Part shown: piece after piece, positions 18,262 to 26,812 of the stretch
Layout of the letters: every line of letters begins with the position of its first letter
How positions within the stretch are numbered: the stretch's first letter is position 1
Source: a virus
DNA: 64,000 bases
Virus record (IMG/VR): IMGVR_UViG_3300003702_000496
Location: 1-64,000 of that record
Reading direction: 5' to 3' (one strand)
Made by a program: the position numbers and the translations under genes
Notes under the pieces: generated by a model
Databases searched by the model: none
Seen by the model: the letters and a program-made list of their open reading frames with translations, nothing else
Told to the model about the DNA's origin: nothing

Positions 18262-19161
18262 CTATACTGCTGCTGCGTTGCTGGGGAAAGACCTACCCGC
18301 TCCCCAAATAATACGAATTGCACCTGAGCCCCCCGCGCCTGAACCTAAGCTTTGTCGATCCCACTCGGCGGCACCGCCACCGCCGTAATCACCTCCGTCA
18401 CCACCCCCGTAGTAGTTGTTGTACGCCGAGGGTGTGTTGTCGCCCGCAGTGCCGGTGCTATTGCCCGACGTACCGGGCTGTCCGTTCGTGCCGCCGGAGC
18501 CACCGCGGCCGCCGCGGTCGGCGTTAGCCGAGGAAGACGGGCGGGCACCTGTCGCGCCAATTCCGAAAAGCCCGACGCCGCCGCCGCCGGCGGGGGGCAC
18601 TGTTTGAGTGCCAGCGTAACCCGCGCTTGCGGCTCCGCTGTCGGGGTCCGCTGGACCGTCGCCGGTCGTGGGCGGCGGTTGGTTACCTGTCCCATACCCT
18701 TGCCCGCCGTCGCCCGCGTATCCGCCAGCCCCAGAGCCCGCGGCTCCATAGTTGCCGTCGCCTGTTCTGTGTGCGCCGCCGGAGCCACCTAATGTCGTTA
18801 GTGCGCTCCCGTTAAACGTAGGTGTCAATCCAACCACGACTGCTATGCTTGAACTCGGTGTTACCGTTATGTTGTTTTGATACCTTAAATCTCCACCTTT
18901 GCCCCCGCCATGATCTGTACCAGAACCCCCCGTAGACACCAATGGCGTTTCACCTTCCTGTATGGAAACAACGTGGACGGATGTGACACCCGCTGGGACA
19001 ACCCAAGTATATGACCCAGCAGAAGTGTACGACTGTTCGCCAATGACGTCGCCAACAAATTCCAAAGTCGTTATTTTCTCTATATTGTCATCGGTTAGGG
19101 TATTAACCTTTTCGATGTCAAGTATAGCAATGGTGTTTAATTTTTCAACTGCATTTGCCAT
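18262..19161 (-). CDS. Glycine-rich tail-tip adhesin
   Basis: 299 residues. Residues 1-45 are an ordinary N-terminal segment. A beta domain follows (SYTWVVPAGVTSVHVVSI), then about 190 residues of Gly/Ala/Ser/Asp-rich loops (GGGKGGD, GGSGGAH, GAGGYAGDGGQG, GGGDGGDYGGGG), ending in AIRIIWGAGRSFPSN. That ending is common in marine phage tail adhesins, and polyglycine loops resemble receptor-binding loops of gp38-type adhesins. The DNA between about 18300 and 18800 is strikingly GC-rich compared with its surroundings, enough to leave several antisense frames open. It overlaps the next fibre gene by one base. Receptor binding is inferred. Confidence 0.75.
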   Translation of the reverse strand: MANAVEKLNTIAILDIEKVNTLTDDNIEKITTLEFVGDVIGEQSYTSAGSYTWVVPAGVTSVHVVSIQEGETPLVSTGGSGTDHGGGKGGDLRYQNNITVTPSSSIAVVVGLTPTFNGSALTTLGGSGGAHRTGDGNYGAAGSGAGGYAGDGGQGYGTGNQPPPTTGDGPADPDSGAASAGYAGTQTVPPAGGGGVGLFGIGATGARPSSSANADRGGRGGSGGTNGQPGTSGNSTGTAGDNTPSAYNNYYGGGDGGDYGGGGAAEWDRQSLGSGAGGSGAIRIIWGAGRSFPSNAAAV

Positions 19162-20444
19162 TATGCGTGCTCGATCACATCCATACTTGGATTTATGTAA
19201 ACAACATCAGGAGAAAGTGCGACACCAACAACCAAAACAAATGCACCGTCCGTACTTGGTGCTGTATGCGTCATAGCGCCTGCCGTTTCTGATAGATAAA
19301 GAGTAGACCCCGCAGTCCATGCCCAAGTATCGTCACGAATAAAACCGTGAAGCAATATTGTTCCCGTCGCTGTATCGCTAATTGCGGCAGGCGCAATGCC
19401 TATTACTCTAGCAGTAGCATATGCACTCGCATCTGCCTCAACCACCTCTTGTGTGACCGTGTGAACGCAAACCAAATCAAACGCTGATATTGCCCCACCA
19501 GCCAACATTTGCGCTGATAGTCCTGTATAGGTATGGTCTGCTCCTGCGAGCAACGGGGTTGACATGTCAATAGTGCTTGCATCTGAAAGACGCAAGATTG
19601 ACGTTCCTGTAGGAATTTGAAAAACAGTTGTATCCGCATCGTTCTTAACGGTTACATCATTTGTTGAACCCTGCCCTGTGAGGATAAGACCTTCAGCGGC
19701 AGTATAGCCCATCGTCGCATTGTCGCCAGCCGACGTATCCCCGTCTGCATTTACGGTAGAAGCTGTTACATCCCCAACAATATCAACATTGGTAGTTCCT
19801 GTCGCTACCGTTAAAACATCCGCATCTGCGTCGTTTTTAATAGTTACGTCATTGGTGGAGCCTTGACCAGTGAGGATCAGTCCTTCGGCAGCGGTATAGC
19901 CTATCGCAGAATTATCCCCCGCGGCCGTATCTCCAGCAGGCTCCACTGTACCTGTAGCAGTAACATTCCCAGTTACAGCCATTGCTGTTGCTTCAATAAA
20001 AGTTTTAATACGAGATGCAGCAGTTTTTCTATTAGTACCGCCAGCTCCATCATCTACAATAAACAAGTCAGCGGCAACAACAGCAGCACCAATATCGGTT
20101 CCACCATCAATGTCTAAATCATCAATATCACCATCATATGTAGAAGCGGCATAAGTTTTAAGACGAGAAGCAGTAACCTTTCTATTAGTTCCACCAGCAC
20201 CATCATCAATAATGAATAGATCAGCGTCAACAATAGCAGCACCTATATCTGTGCCACCATCAATATCTAATTCGGCAATAGCGACAGTTCCATCTGCTAA
20301 AGCTGTAGTTCCTGTAACATTTAATGCTCCAGCAACCGTTAATGTCACACCACTTGGAACAGTAAAAGTATCACCAGAATCCCCAATGGTCGTCTCATTT
20401 CCGACGCCGGCCGGTGAGATTTTATCTACTTTTAATTCACTCAT
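19161..20444 (-). CDS. Tail fibre protein with IDGGTDIG repeats
   Basis: 427 residues. The first 80 are nearly identical to those of the 26769 gene (MSELKVDKISPA...TFTVPSG...LNVTGTTALADGTVAIAEL). Two copies of the roughly 40-residue module DIDGGTDIGA...DDGAGGTNRK follow. Then come two or three copies of GYTAAEGLILTGQGSTNDVT and a C-terminal beta domain (GADHTYTGLSAQMLAGG...LHGFIRDDTW). Such repeats are typical of trimeric fibre shafts. The start has GGAGATA and a late-type octamer upstream. Confidence 0.75.
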   Translation of the reverse strand: MSELKVDKISPAGVGNETTIGDSGDTFTVPSGVTLTVAGALNVTGTTALADGTVAIAELDIDGGTDIGAAIVDADLFIIDDGAGGTNRKVTASRLKTYAASTYDGDIDDLDIDGGTDIGAAVVAADLFIVDDGAGGTNRKTAASRIKTFIEATAMAVTGNVTATGTVEPAGDTAAGDNSAIGYTAAEGLILTGQGSTNDVTIKNDADADVLTVATGTTNVDIVGDVTASTVNADGDTSAGDNATMGYTAAEGLILTGQGSTNDVTVKNDADTTVFQIPTGTSILRLSDASTIDMSTPLLAGADHTYTGLSAQMLAGGAISAFDLVCVHTVTQEVVEADASAYATARVIGIAPAAISDTATGTILLHGFIRDDTWAWTAGSTLYLSETAGAMTHTAPSTDGAFVLVVGVALSPDVVYINPSMDVIEHA

Positions 20445-20465
20445 GGTTTAATATCTCCTATTTAC

Positions 20466-20473
20466 TATTTATT
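20466..20473 (-). promoter_or_regulatory. Late-type promoter (AATAAATA) before fibre gene
   Basis: One mismatch to TATAAATA, 22 bp before the ATG. The following leader (GTAAATAGGAGATATTAAACC) is almost identical to the leader of the 26769 gene. Confidence 0.55.
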
Positions 20474-20481
20474 ACCAACGA

Positions 20482-20901
20482 TTAGTCCCATAGGTCTTTT
20501 CCCGGAGGAGGTGCCGTTGGCCAAATTATGTCAGTGTCGTCTTCAGCGTTTCCGGCTGCATTTAAACAGTCTGGATAACCCGCCGGAATATCGCGCAGCG
20601 CTTGGCGGTAAACGGCCCACTCCGTTTTCTTTTCTTCGCTTAATTTAGCGTCTATATTCTGCGTCCAATCAGAACTGACCAATTTACGATTTCGCAGAAT
20701 ACGAACTTGGTCATTAGTGTATACGATGGGCGCTGGAGCGCTAAAGTTTGACCCATCCCAATCAAAGCCAAAAGCGGCCGCGTTGCTTGGGTCTTGCACC
20801 ATTGTTGCGACTAATTCAGCAGTGAACATCTCATTGATGTCTTGATCTCCAGCATCAATAACTTCCATTACCTTGTTATCTTCTATTCTAGCGTAGCGCA
20901 T
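20482..20901 (-). CDS. Tail fibre assembly chaperone-like protein
   Basis: 139 residues. The C-terminal half has LRNRKLVSSDWTQNIDAKL, EWAVYRQALRDIP and a proline-rich end (WPTAPPPGKDLWD). This is the pattern of phage tail/fibre assembly chaperones that sit beside a fibre gene and aid its folding or trimerisation. The N-terminus (MRYARIEDNKVMEVIDAG) is typical too. It begins one base from the end of the 22313 fibre gene, which is presumably its client. Confidence 0.75.
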   Translation of the reverse strand: MRYARIEDNKVMEVIDAGDQDINEMFTAELVATMVQDPSNAAAFGFDWDGSNFSAPAPIVYTNDQVRILRNRKLVSSDWTQNIDAKLSEEKKTEWAVYRQALRDIPAGYPDCLNAAGNAEDDTDIIWPTAPPPGKDLWD

Positions 20902-22313
20902 TATGCGTACTCCTCTACAACGACAACCCCGTAGCCACCGCCATACGGCGTGTTGGCGATGTAGCCGCCCTCGCCGCAGCCAACAACTCTATGATTTGCC
21001 GTGCTGTTAGTGGCGCCACTGCTTTCATGCTTGCCTTGCATTCCGCCGCCCCAATATGTTGAACCTCCTGTGCCGCCGTAATCGCCACCTGACAAGCCTT
21101 GTTGACCTGTTCCTCCACCTTGGCCAGGGACGTTGATATCCCCACTCGACCCCTGACCCCCAATCCCAGGATATGCGTCACCGACATGACCGTGGGGGCC
21201 GCCGCCAGTTCCGCCCGTCGCAGAACAGTGACTGCCGAAACTAGTGGTTCCGCCAGCACTAGCTTGGTTGCTAGTCACTTGGGTTCCGCCGTTTCCAATT
21301 GTGACGCTAACTGAAGAAATAGAAGTGACATCTATTTTCTTGATTGCGGTCCCGCCACCACCGCCGCCACCGCCCCAATAGTAGCCGCCGCCACCGCCGG
21401 CACCAGTGACGTACACTATAATTTTCGTGATGCCGGATGGCTTAGTCCAAGTCCCAGTTGAAGAGAGGTATTGACAGCTTTGAAATCCACCACCACCACC
21501 AGTCTCAAACGCTGGAGGACTACCAGCACCAGTACTGGTTAAAACTTGGCCGTCAGTGCCAGTAGCAATTGCTACTGGATTGCCAGAAGCATCATAACTA
21601 ATTATATTTCCATCAGTTCCAGAGGCCATCTTAGCTAAAGTTACTGCATCATCAGCTATATGCGCCGTGTCAATTGAACCATCTACATAATGTTCTGAAT
21701 CTATTTGATCATCAACTATCTTAGCGCCTATAATCGCATTCGCTGCTATCTTGGCTGTTGTTACCTGTAAATCTCCAAGGTGTGCTGTATCAATTGAACC
21801 ATCTACATACATATCACTATCAATAGAATTATCAGCTAAAATAAATGTTTTAAGTCTTGAAGCCGCTGTCTTTCTATTAGTTCCACCGGCACCATCATCT
21901 ACAATGAATAGATCAACGTCAACAATGGCAGCACCAATATCTGTTCCGCCATCAATATCTATAGAAGAAAGAGTAGTGCCGCCGCCGGCGTTGATATAAG
22001 TTTTAAGTCTTGCAGCTGTTGTTTTTCTATTAGTACCACCGGCGCCATCATCAACAATCAACAAATCTGCATCAACGATATCAGCACCTATGTCTGTACC
22101 ACCATCTATGTCTAATGTTGTTAATGGCGTAGTTCCAGCAGTCAACCCTGTACCAGCACCAGTAAAGCTGGTTGCAGTAAATACACCTGTAGAACTTAAT
22201 GATGCAGTTTCAGTTGCCGCGGCACTTGTTACAGTTTTAAAACTTAATGAAGAATCTGAAACAGCAGATATACCTAGACCATTACCTAGGAAAGTGGTTA
22301 TAAGTTTTGACAT
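20901..22313 (-). CDS. Tail fibre with glycine-rich tip
   Basis: 470 residues. Two IDGGTDIG...DDGAGGTNRK modules come first, then two helical-linker repeats (EHYVDGSIDTAHI type), a MASGTDGNIISYDASGNPVAIATG segment, a beta strand (GTWTKPSGITKIIVYVTGAGGGG) and a Gly-rich receptor-like tip. It shares linker and tip architecture with the 25828 gene and shaft modules with three others. The last 160 residues are GC-rich DNA. Fibre role is well supported by repeats and context; the receptor is unknown. Confidence 0.75.
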   Translation of the reverse strand: MSKLITTFLGNGLGISAVSDSSLSFKTVTSAAATETASLSSTGVFTATSFTGAGTGLTAGTTPLTTLDIDGGTDIGADIVDADLLIVDDGAGGTNRKTTAARLKTYINAGGGTTLSSIDIDGGTDIGAAIVDVDLFIVDDGAGGTNRKTAASRLKTFILADNSIDSDMYVDGSIDTAHLGDLQVTTAKIAANAIIGAKIVDDQIDSEHYVDGSIDTAHIADDAVTLAKMASGTDGNIISYDASGNPVAIATGTDGQVLTSTGAGSPPAFETGGGGGFQSCQYLSSTGTWTKPSGITKIIVYVTGAGGGGGYYWGGGGGGGGTAIKKIDVTSISSVSVTIGNGGTQVTSNQASAGGTTSFGSHCSATGGTGGGPHGHVGDAYPGIGGQGSSGDINVPGQGGGTGQQGLSGGDYGGTGGSTYWGGGMQGKHESSGATNSTANHRVVGCGEGGYIANTPYGGGYGVVVVEEYA

Positions 22314-22332
22314 GTTACAAGCTCCTCTTGTC

Positions 22333-22340
22333 TATTTATG
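22333..22340 (-). promoter_or_regulatory. Late-type promoter (CATAAATA) before fibre gene
   Basis: One mismatch to TATAAATA, 20 bp before the ATG of the 22313 gene, followed by GAGGAG as ribosome-binding site. Confidence 0.55.
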
Positions 22341-22357
22341 TTTAAAAAATTAGGCTT

Positions 22358-23548
22358 CTATAGCTCTAAAGCTGAATTAAATGGTTCCATACCAAAAACT
22401 TTTTCACAAGCATGACAGTCCCAACATCTATTTTTACAAGTCGAAAGTATCTTGCTTAAACCTCTACCCTTCGGAGTAGCCCAGATTAATTCTATATCTT
22501 CTTGGGCATGTTGGTTCTTCGTTATATTATTTATATAGGTCCACCCCATAGGAAGCCATCGGTCCACAATATAAGGAGCTAATTCCTTCTCATAAATTTC
22601 TTCAAAACAATCAGCAAACTCAAATTCTTTTGGACTCATATCATGGGCCCCCAATACTCCAACTTTCTTACTCGCCGCGCCTGACCAACACATACGAATA
22701 TTCTTCATTTCTACTGAAGGAGAAATTCTTCCACTGAATTTCATAACATCTGTATTAGTCATAAATAAATCAACAAGTTCCTTTGTTGCCATTGACATAT
22801 CAGTACCTAATCTTGGTAATCTCCCCCCAACACCTCTCCATTTCGTGCATGTCTGACTAAAGGTTTGCCAATAATTAGAGTCAGATTTCTGTAATTCCTC
22901 CTGCCAAGAATCATGTTCTCTTTTGAAAGGACAACTAGGCAAACAGCTCTCACTGGCAAGCAGAGAAACTTCACAACCTATTTTCTTGGCTTCCCGATAC
23001 ATCTCCTTTAGTAGATCGGAGTCTCTATTCAAAGAACGATCAAAAAGAATCGTGTTGTATCCTAATGCTGCGTAATCATAAACTTCCTGCGTTGTCTTGA
23101 CTTGGTGATTAACCGTATTCTTCCACAACATTTCTGGGAACTCTGATTGCAGAACACCTAACTTCATAAGATGAGTGTTACTAATCGTACAACTTCTCAC
23201 CCCAAGGTCATAATACACTTTTATATAATCAACAAATTGCTGAGTGACATCAGGGTCAGAAGCAATTTCACGCGGAATGTTCAACGAATTAACAGTTAAA
23301 GAACATTCAATCCCACAGTCATCCTGTAATCTAAGTAATTGTTCAAACTGTTTTTGAGTGGCGGCGACGCCCATAATCTCTCCGTATCGTTTATCTTCTC
23401 CTTTATAGTTATATATAAATTCAGAACCAAAATAGATATCCCGTATTTCTTTTTTATATTCAGGCGCAGAAGACTTAAACGCATTATAAAAATCTTCATG
23501 ATTGGGATGGTTATCCCAATGCGCCAAGGAAAATCTTTTTTCAAACAT
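22358..23548 (-). CDS. Putative U32/UbiV-like Fe-S TIM-barrel protein
   Basis: 396 residues. The order of segments resembles peptidase U32 family proteins such as UbiU/UbiV: YGEIMGVAATQKQF, SLTVNSLNIPRE, TISNTHLMKL, FPEMLWKNTVNHQV, TILFDRSLNRD, then SLLASESCLPSCPFKREHD. Cysteines in CLPSC, in SQTCTKW and in the C-terminal CKNRCWDCHACE could ligate an Fe-S cluster. Family members act in hydroxylation of ubiquinone, tRNA or RNA. Its presence in the fibre region next to a sulfotransferase suggests modification of a fibre or surface glycan, but that is speculation. It overlaps the sulfotransferase gene by eight bases. Confidence 0.5.
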   Translation of the reverse strand: MFEKRFSLAHWDNHPNHEDFYNAFKSSAPEYKKEIRDIYFGSEFIYNYKGEDKRYGEIMGVAATQKQFEQLLRLQDDCGIECSLTVNSLNIPREIASDPDVTQQFVDYIKVYYDLGVRSCTISNTHLMKLGVLQSEFPEMLWKNTVNHQVKTTQEVYDYAALGYNTILFDRSLNRDSDLLKEMYREAKKIGCEVSLLASESCLPSCPFKREHDSWQEELQKSDSNYWQTFSQTCTKWRGVGGRLPRLGTDMSMATKELVDLFMTNTDVMKFSGRISPSVEMKNIRMCWSGAASKKVGVLGAHDMSPKEFEFADCFEEIYEKELAPYIVDRWLPMGWTYINNITKNQHAQEDIELIWATPKGRGLSKILSTCKNRCWDCHACEKVFGMEPFNSALEL

Positions 23549-24590
23549 GAGCCAACTCCAATAACGGTTTCAAATGCGTCTTATATGGAAGCCATTCTGA
23601 AGTCTTACGTTTATAAATAGGAGTTTTTACTTGAGATTTAGACGCCGTATTTACTTCACGATTATTTAGGTGAGGAGTAAAACACAAATCCTCAACGGGT
23701 ATTTCCAGATACTCAAATAAACTGTTTATTGTAGATCGGGAATCTGACACAAGTTTTTTATGATGCATAATATAAATACTATCTGGATATATTTTTTCCC
23801 AGTATTTTATTAAGTCAATGTGTCTGTTATAAAAATTACCTATATCAACTAAACTATAAGAAAACTCATTACCAGTTTCTTCCCAATCTTGTTTATAAAT
23901 AGACCAACAAACATCCATAAAATTTCTTTTACAAAAAACAATCTTGGCCTCTGGTAAACATGATTTTATAAACCCAATCCACCGAAAGTTTAACGGCATT
24001 TTGTCGGTAATATAACGATTACCTTTTGTTAATAATTTTATCTTCAAAAGATAATTACTTCGTATCGTCTTTAATACATCATGAATCTGTTCACGGCGGT
24101 TTATAATTATCGCCTCTTTATCAAACACTAGGGATGTAATTTTCAAAACTTCTTGTTCAAGAAAAGACAATTCACCACAACCTGTAACTTTAGAATGACC
24201 ACAAATAATTTGTTCTGTTATAGAAGTACCAGAACGAGGCATACCTACTATAAAGATGGGAACTATTTGATTATTATCTTGGTAATCTGAAACATCTATC
24301 GGAAAAGAATTTTTTAGTTTTCTTACAACTTCAACATCTATTCTATCTATGATTTCAAGAGGAAAAGTCGCTCGTCGTAATTTATTAGCTTTGTCCAGAC
24401 AAGAGAAAGCCAGATCGAAGCTTCCATATTTGTCATAGTATTTAAATTTAGTACGCCATTCATGGATATCCATCTCTAAATTGACGTTGACATCCATGAT
24501 GTTGTCCCATACTTCGTCGGTGAAAGCCTTATCGAAGTTTCCATATTTGTCATAGTATTTAAATTTAGTACGCCCTTCATGGATATTCAT
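23541..24590 (-). CDS. Sulfotransferase with duplicated N-terminus
   Basis: 349 residues from the ATG at 24590. IVGMPRSGTSITEQI at about residues 114-128 is the PAPS 5'-phosphosulfate loop. CKRNFMDVCWSIYKQ further on matches the 3'-phosphate binding segment, and YITDKMPLNF lies between, as in TPST/TPR-type sulfotransferases. The first 70 residues contain two copies of a segment (IHEGRTKFKYYDKYGNFD and IHEWRTKFKYYDKYGSFD), a 117-bp DNA duplication. A start at the second copy is possible. The predicted reaction is transfer of sulfate from PAPS to a sugar or tyrosine. The target is unknown; fibre or host-surface glycans are candidates by context. Confidence 0.8.
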   Translation of the reverse strand: MNIHEGRTKFKYYDKYGNFDKAFTDEVWDNIMDVNVNLEMDIHEWRTKFKYYDKYGSFDLAFSCLDKANKLRRATFPLEIIDRIDVEVVRKLKNSFPIDVSDYQDNNQIVPIFIVGMPRSGTSITEQIICGHSKVTGCGELSFLEQEVLKITSLVFDKEAIIINRREQIHDVLKTIRSNYLLKIKLLTKGNRYITDKMPLNFRWIGFIKSCLPEAKIVFCKRNFMDVCWSIYKQDWEETGNEFSYSLVDIGNFYNRHIDLIKYWEKIYPDSIYIMHHKKLVSDSRSTINSLFEYLEIPVEDLCFTPHLNNREVNTASKSQVKTPIYKRKTSEWLPYKTHLKPLLELAHV

Positions 24591-24595
24591 CACTA
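24418..24595. repeat. 117-bp-period direct repeat in sulfotransferase 5' end
   Basis: Two near-identical copies of about 57 bp begin at about 24418 and 24535, differing at a few bases. The period of 39 codons keeps the frame, so each copy encodes the same KFKYYDKYG-type segment. Confidence 0.85.
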
Positions 24596-24619
24596 AACCC
24601 TAAACCCCAATAGGTTTAT

Positions 24620-25006
24620 TCAAAGGCCTTCAACGGGAGGGTCAGGATCATTAACTTTAGGTACTTCATTTTTTACCGCTGTAATTTTATCCTTCCATTC
24701 TGTTGTTCCATTAATCTGATCCCAATACATCATATCCAACTGCGCCTGGATACTACCATATTTACTCTCGCGACCTATCTCCATTGCTACTCGTAGGCCT
24801 TTAGGACTTTTGTTATATTCATATTCTTCACGATATATTTTGTAGTCATCATCTTCTAAAATACGGTCGCCGTTTTGCACTACGGTGTCATCTGGTTTGC
24901 TAATCCATTTTAAATTGGGATGGACTTCAAATTCGCCATCGTCACCAACAATATCAACTATTATGCCAGGGTCATCACCTGTATCTGCCCAATATAAAAT
25001 TTTCAT
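24620..25006 (-). CDS. Tail-fibre-associated protein, chaperone-like
   Basis: 128 residues, acidic. The C-terminal block ESKYGSIQAQLDMMYWDQINGTTEWKDKI is a recurring element of short proteins near fibre genes in marine T4-like phages, where it resembles the C-terminus of assembly chaperones. The N-terminus (MKILYWADTGDDPG) is not recognised. It lies 13 bases after the 25828 fibre gene. That gene's last codons (GAG TAT AAG TAA) give a degenerate late octamer TATAAGTA, and AAAGGAG precedes the ATG. Confidence 0.6.
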   Translation of the reverse strand: MKILYWADTGDDPGIIVDIVGDDGEFEVHPNLKWISKPDDTVVQNGDRILEDDDYKIYREEYEYNKSPKGLRVAMEIGRESKYGSIQAQLDMMYWDQINGTTEWKDKITAVKNEVPKVNDPDPPVEGL

Positions 25007-25018
25007 TTTTATTCTCCT

Positions 25019-25828
25019 TTACTTATACTCATACACAAGAACGCACCCACCGTGAATAAGGACCATCGCGCTATATCCGTTTGCAACTGCGCCGCCCGCA
25101 GCACCATAAGCACCTCCAGCATTGCGTACCGTGGTATTTGGTCCTGTTCTTGTTCCACCCATACCGCCACCAAAATAACTAGGAGCTCCTGCCGAGGAGT
25201 TATTGGATGTTCCTGTGTAATCACATTCACCAGCACCGCCGCGCATATTGAAATGCCCGCCCGTGCCTATGCCTCCTATACCTCCATTCCCGGCCGATGA
25301 CGCCTTCGATCCGCCTGTTGCAGAACAATGAGTACCAAAACTAGTAGTTTGACCAACAGTATTAGCTGCTGGCGCGCCGGCCACAGTAACCGTCACACTG
25401 GATATATTAGTAACATCTATAAACCTTTCTGAATATCCACCTGCGCCGGGCCCTTCGCCGCCATTGCAATTACTAGCTCCTCCTCCAACTAATTTTACAT
25501 GTACACTTTTTATTCCAGAAGGTTTTGTCCACGTTTGAGAAGATTGAGTTGTGCCGCTACTCACAAAAGTCTGCATAGACGCCATACCGCCGCCGGCCGC
25601 GGTGCTCATAGTTGGAGGCGCTCCAGCACCAGCCGAAGTTAATACTTGATCAGCGCTGCCAGTAGCAATTGCTACTGGATTGCCAGAAGCATCATAGCTA
25701 AGAATATTTCCATCAGTGCCAGAGGCCATCTTGGCTAAAGTTATTGCATTATCAGCAATCGCTGCTGATGGTATCTCACCTGTTAATTGAGTGCCAAAAT
25801 CATATTTTAATGAAGCATATGTTGCCAT
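25019..25828 (-). CDS. Short tail fibre/adhesin with glycine-rich tip
   Basis: 269 residues. It begins MATYASLKYDFGTQLTGEIPSAA, then shares ITLAKMASGTDGN and SYDASGNPVAIATG with the 22313 gene, then WTKPSGIKSVHVKLVGGG and a Gly-rich tip (GGIGGIGTGGHF, GGGMGGTRTGPN). It lacks the IDGGTDIG shaft modules, so it may be a tip protein that joins another shaft. The tip DNA is GC-rich. A perfect palindrome (CTCCCTAGGGAG) lies in its leader, between a late-type octamer and the ATG. Confidence 0.7.
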   Translation of the reverse strand: MATYASLKYDFGTQLTGEIPSAAIADNAITLAKMASGTDGNILSYDASGNPVAIATGSADQVLTSAGAGAPPTMSTAAGGGMASMQTFVSSGTTQSSQTWTKPSGIKSVHVKLVGGGASNCNGGEGPGAGGYSERFIDVTNISSVTVTVAGAPAANTVGQTTSFGTHCSATGGSKASSAGNGGIGGIGTGGHFNMRGGAGECDYTGTSNNSSAGAPSYFGGGMGGTRTGPNTTVRNAGGAYGAAGGAVANGYSAMVLIHGGCVLVYEYK

Positions 25829-25857
25829 TTTCTTTACCCCTCCCTAGGGAGCCTCCC

Positions 25858-25865
25858 TATTTATT
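25858..25865 (-). promoter_or_regulatory. Late-type promoter (AATAAATA) overlapping a stop codon
   Basis: The octamer overlaps the TAA stop of the 26769 gene (GAA AAA TAA). It lies 30 bp before the 25828 ATG. One mismatch to TATAAATA. Confidence 0.5.
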
Positions 25866-26769
25866 TTTCTGTTAATAACCAGCCTTGAGTTGAATCTACA
25901 TAAACTAATTCAAGTCCGGCTCGTTCTGTTGTAACTGTCATATCTGCACTTGCTCCAGCAATCTTTTCTGAATTTCTTCCAACTGTACAAGTATTGCTAT
26001 CAAATGTTCCAGCATAATCAATTATACGAACATAATCTCCAATACTAGGAGAAGCTGGTAATGTCATTGTAAATGCTGAAGATGTTGTATTGACAAAATA
26101 TCCATTTCCTGAAACCATTGTTGTTGCACCAGTTACGACTGCTTGCCATTGAACACCGCCAGGATTATAAGTTTTTAATCTCGAAGCAGCAACTTTTCTA
26201 TTGGTTCCCCCAGCACCATCATCTATAATAAACAAATCTGCATCTACAATATCTGCACCAATATCTGTACCACCATCAATATTTAGATTGGCAATAGGAA
26301 CTTCACCAGCAGCATCTTCGACATAAGTTTTAAGACGAGAAGCAGCTACCTTACGGTTAGTTCCACCAGCACCATCATCAATAATCAACAAATCTGCATC
26401 AACGATAGCAGCACCAATATCAGTTCCACCATCAATATCTAGATTGACAAGACTAAACGCACCAGCACTAGCACCAACATAAGTGGCAAATCTTCCTGCC
26501 GTTGTTTTCCTATTCGTTCCACCAGCACCATCATCAATGATCAATAAATCTGCATCAACAATTGCAGCACCAATATCAGTTCCACCGTCAATATCTAATT
26601 CGGCAATAGCGACAGTTCCATCTGCTAAAGCTGTAGTTCCTGTAACATTTAATGCTCCAGCAACCGTTAATGTCGCACCACTTGGGACAGTAAAAGTATC
26701 ACCAGAATCCCCAATGGTCGTCGCTGTTCCACTTGCGGGTGAGATTTTATTTACTTTTAGTTCACTCAT
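25861..26769 (-). CDS. Tail fibre protein with three IDGGTDIG modules
   Basis: 302 residues. The N-terminal 80 residues duplicate those of the 20444 gene. Three shaft modules (IDGGTDIGA...DDGAGGTNRK) follow. The C-terminal domain of about 100 residues (GVQWQAVVTGATTMVSGNGYFVNTTS...TMTLPASPSIGDYVRI...LVYVDSTQGWLLTEK) is a known type of fibre tip domain without polyglycine. A TATAAATA octamer and GGAGATA precede the ATG. Confidence 0.75.
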   Translation of the reverse strand: MSELKVNKISPASGTATTIGDSGDTFTVPSGATLTVAGALNVTGTTALADGTVAIAELDIDGGTDIGAAIVDADLLIIDDGAGGTNRKTTAGRFATYVGASAGAFSLVNLDIDGGTDIGAAIVDADLLIIDDGAGGTNRKVAASRLKTYVEDAAGEVPIANLNIDGGTDIGADIVDADLFIIDDGAGGTNRKVAASRLKTYNPGGVQWQAVVTGATTMVSGNGYFVNTTSSAFTMTLPASPSIGDYVRIIDYAGTFDSNTCTVGRNSEKIAGASADMTVTTERAGLELVYVDSTQGWLLTEK

Positions 26770-26790
26770 GGTTTACTATCTCCTATTTAC

Positions 26791-26798
26791 TATTTATA
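26791..26798 (-). promoter_or_regulatory. Late promoter (TATAAATA) before fibre gene
   Basis: Exact octamer 22 bp before the 26769 ATG. The leader matches that of the 20444 gene almost base for base, so promoter, leader and 5' coding region were duplicated together. Confidence 0.72.
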
Positions 26799-26812
26799 TA
26801 GCATAGTTATTT

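Noticed and set aside
18318-18815. Several long frames antisense to the glycine-rich adhesin
   Set aside because: They exist because GC-rich glycine codons leave few stops on either strand. Their products are Pro/Arg/Ala-rich low complexity with no start signals.
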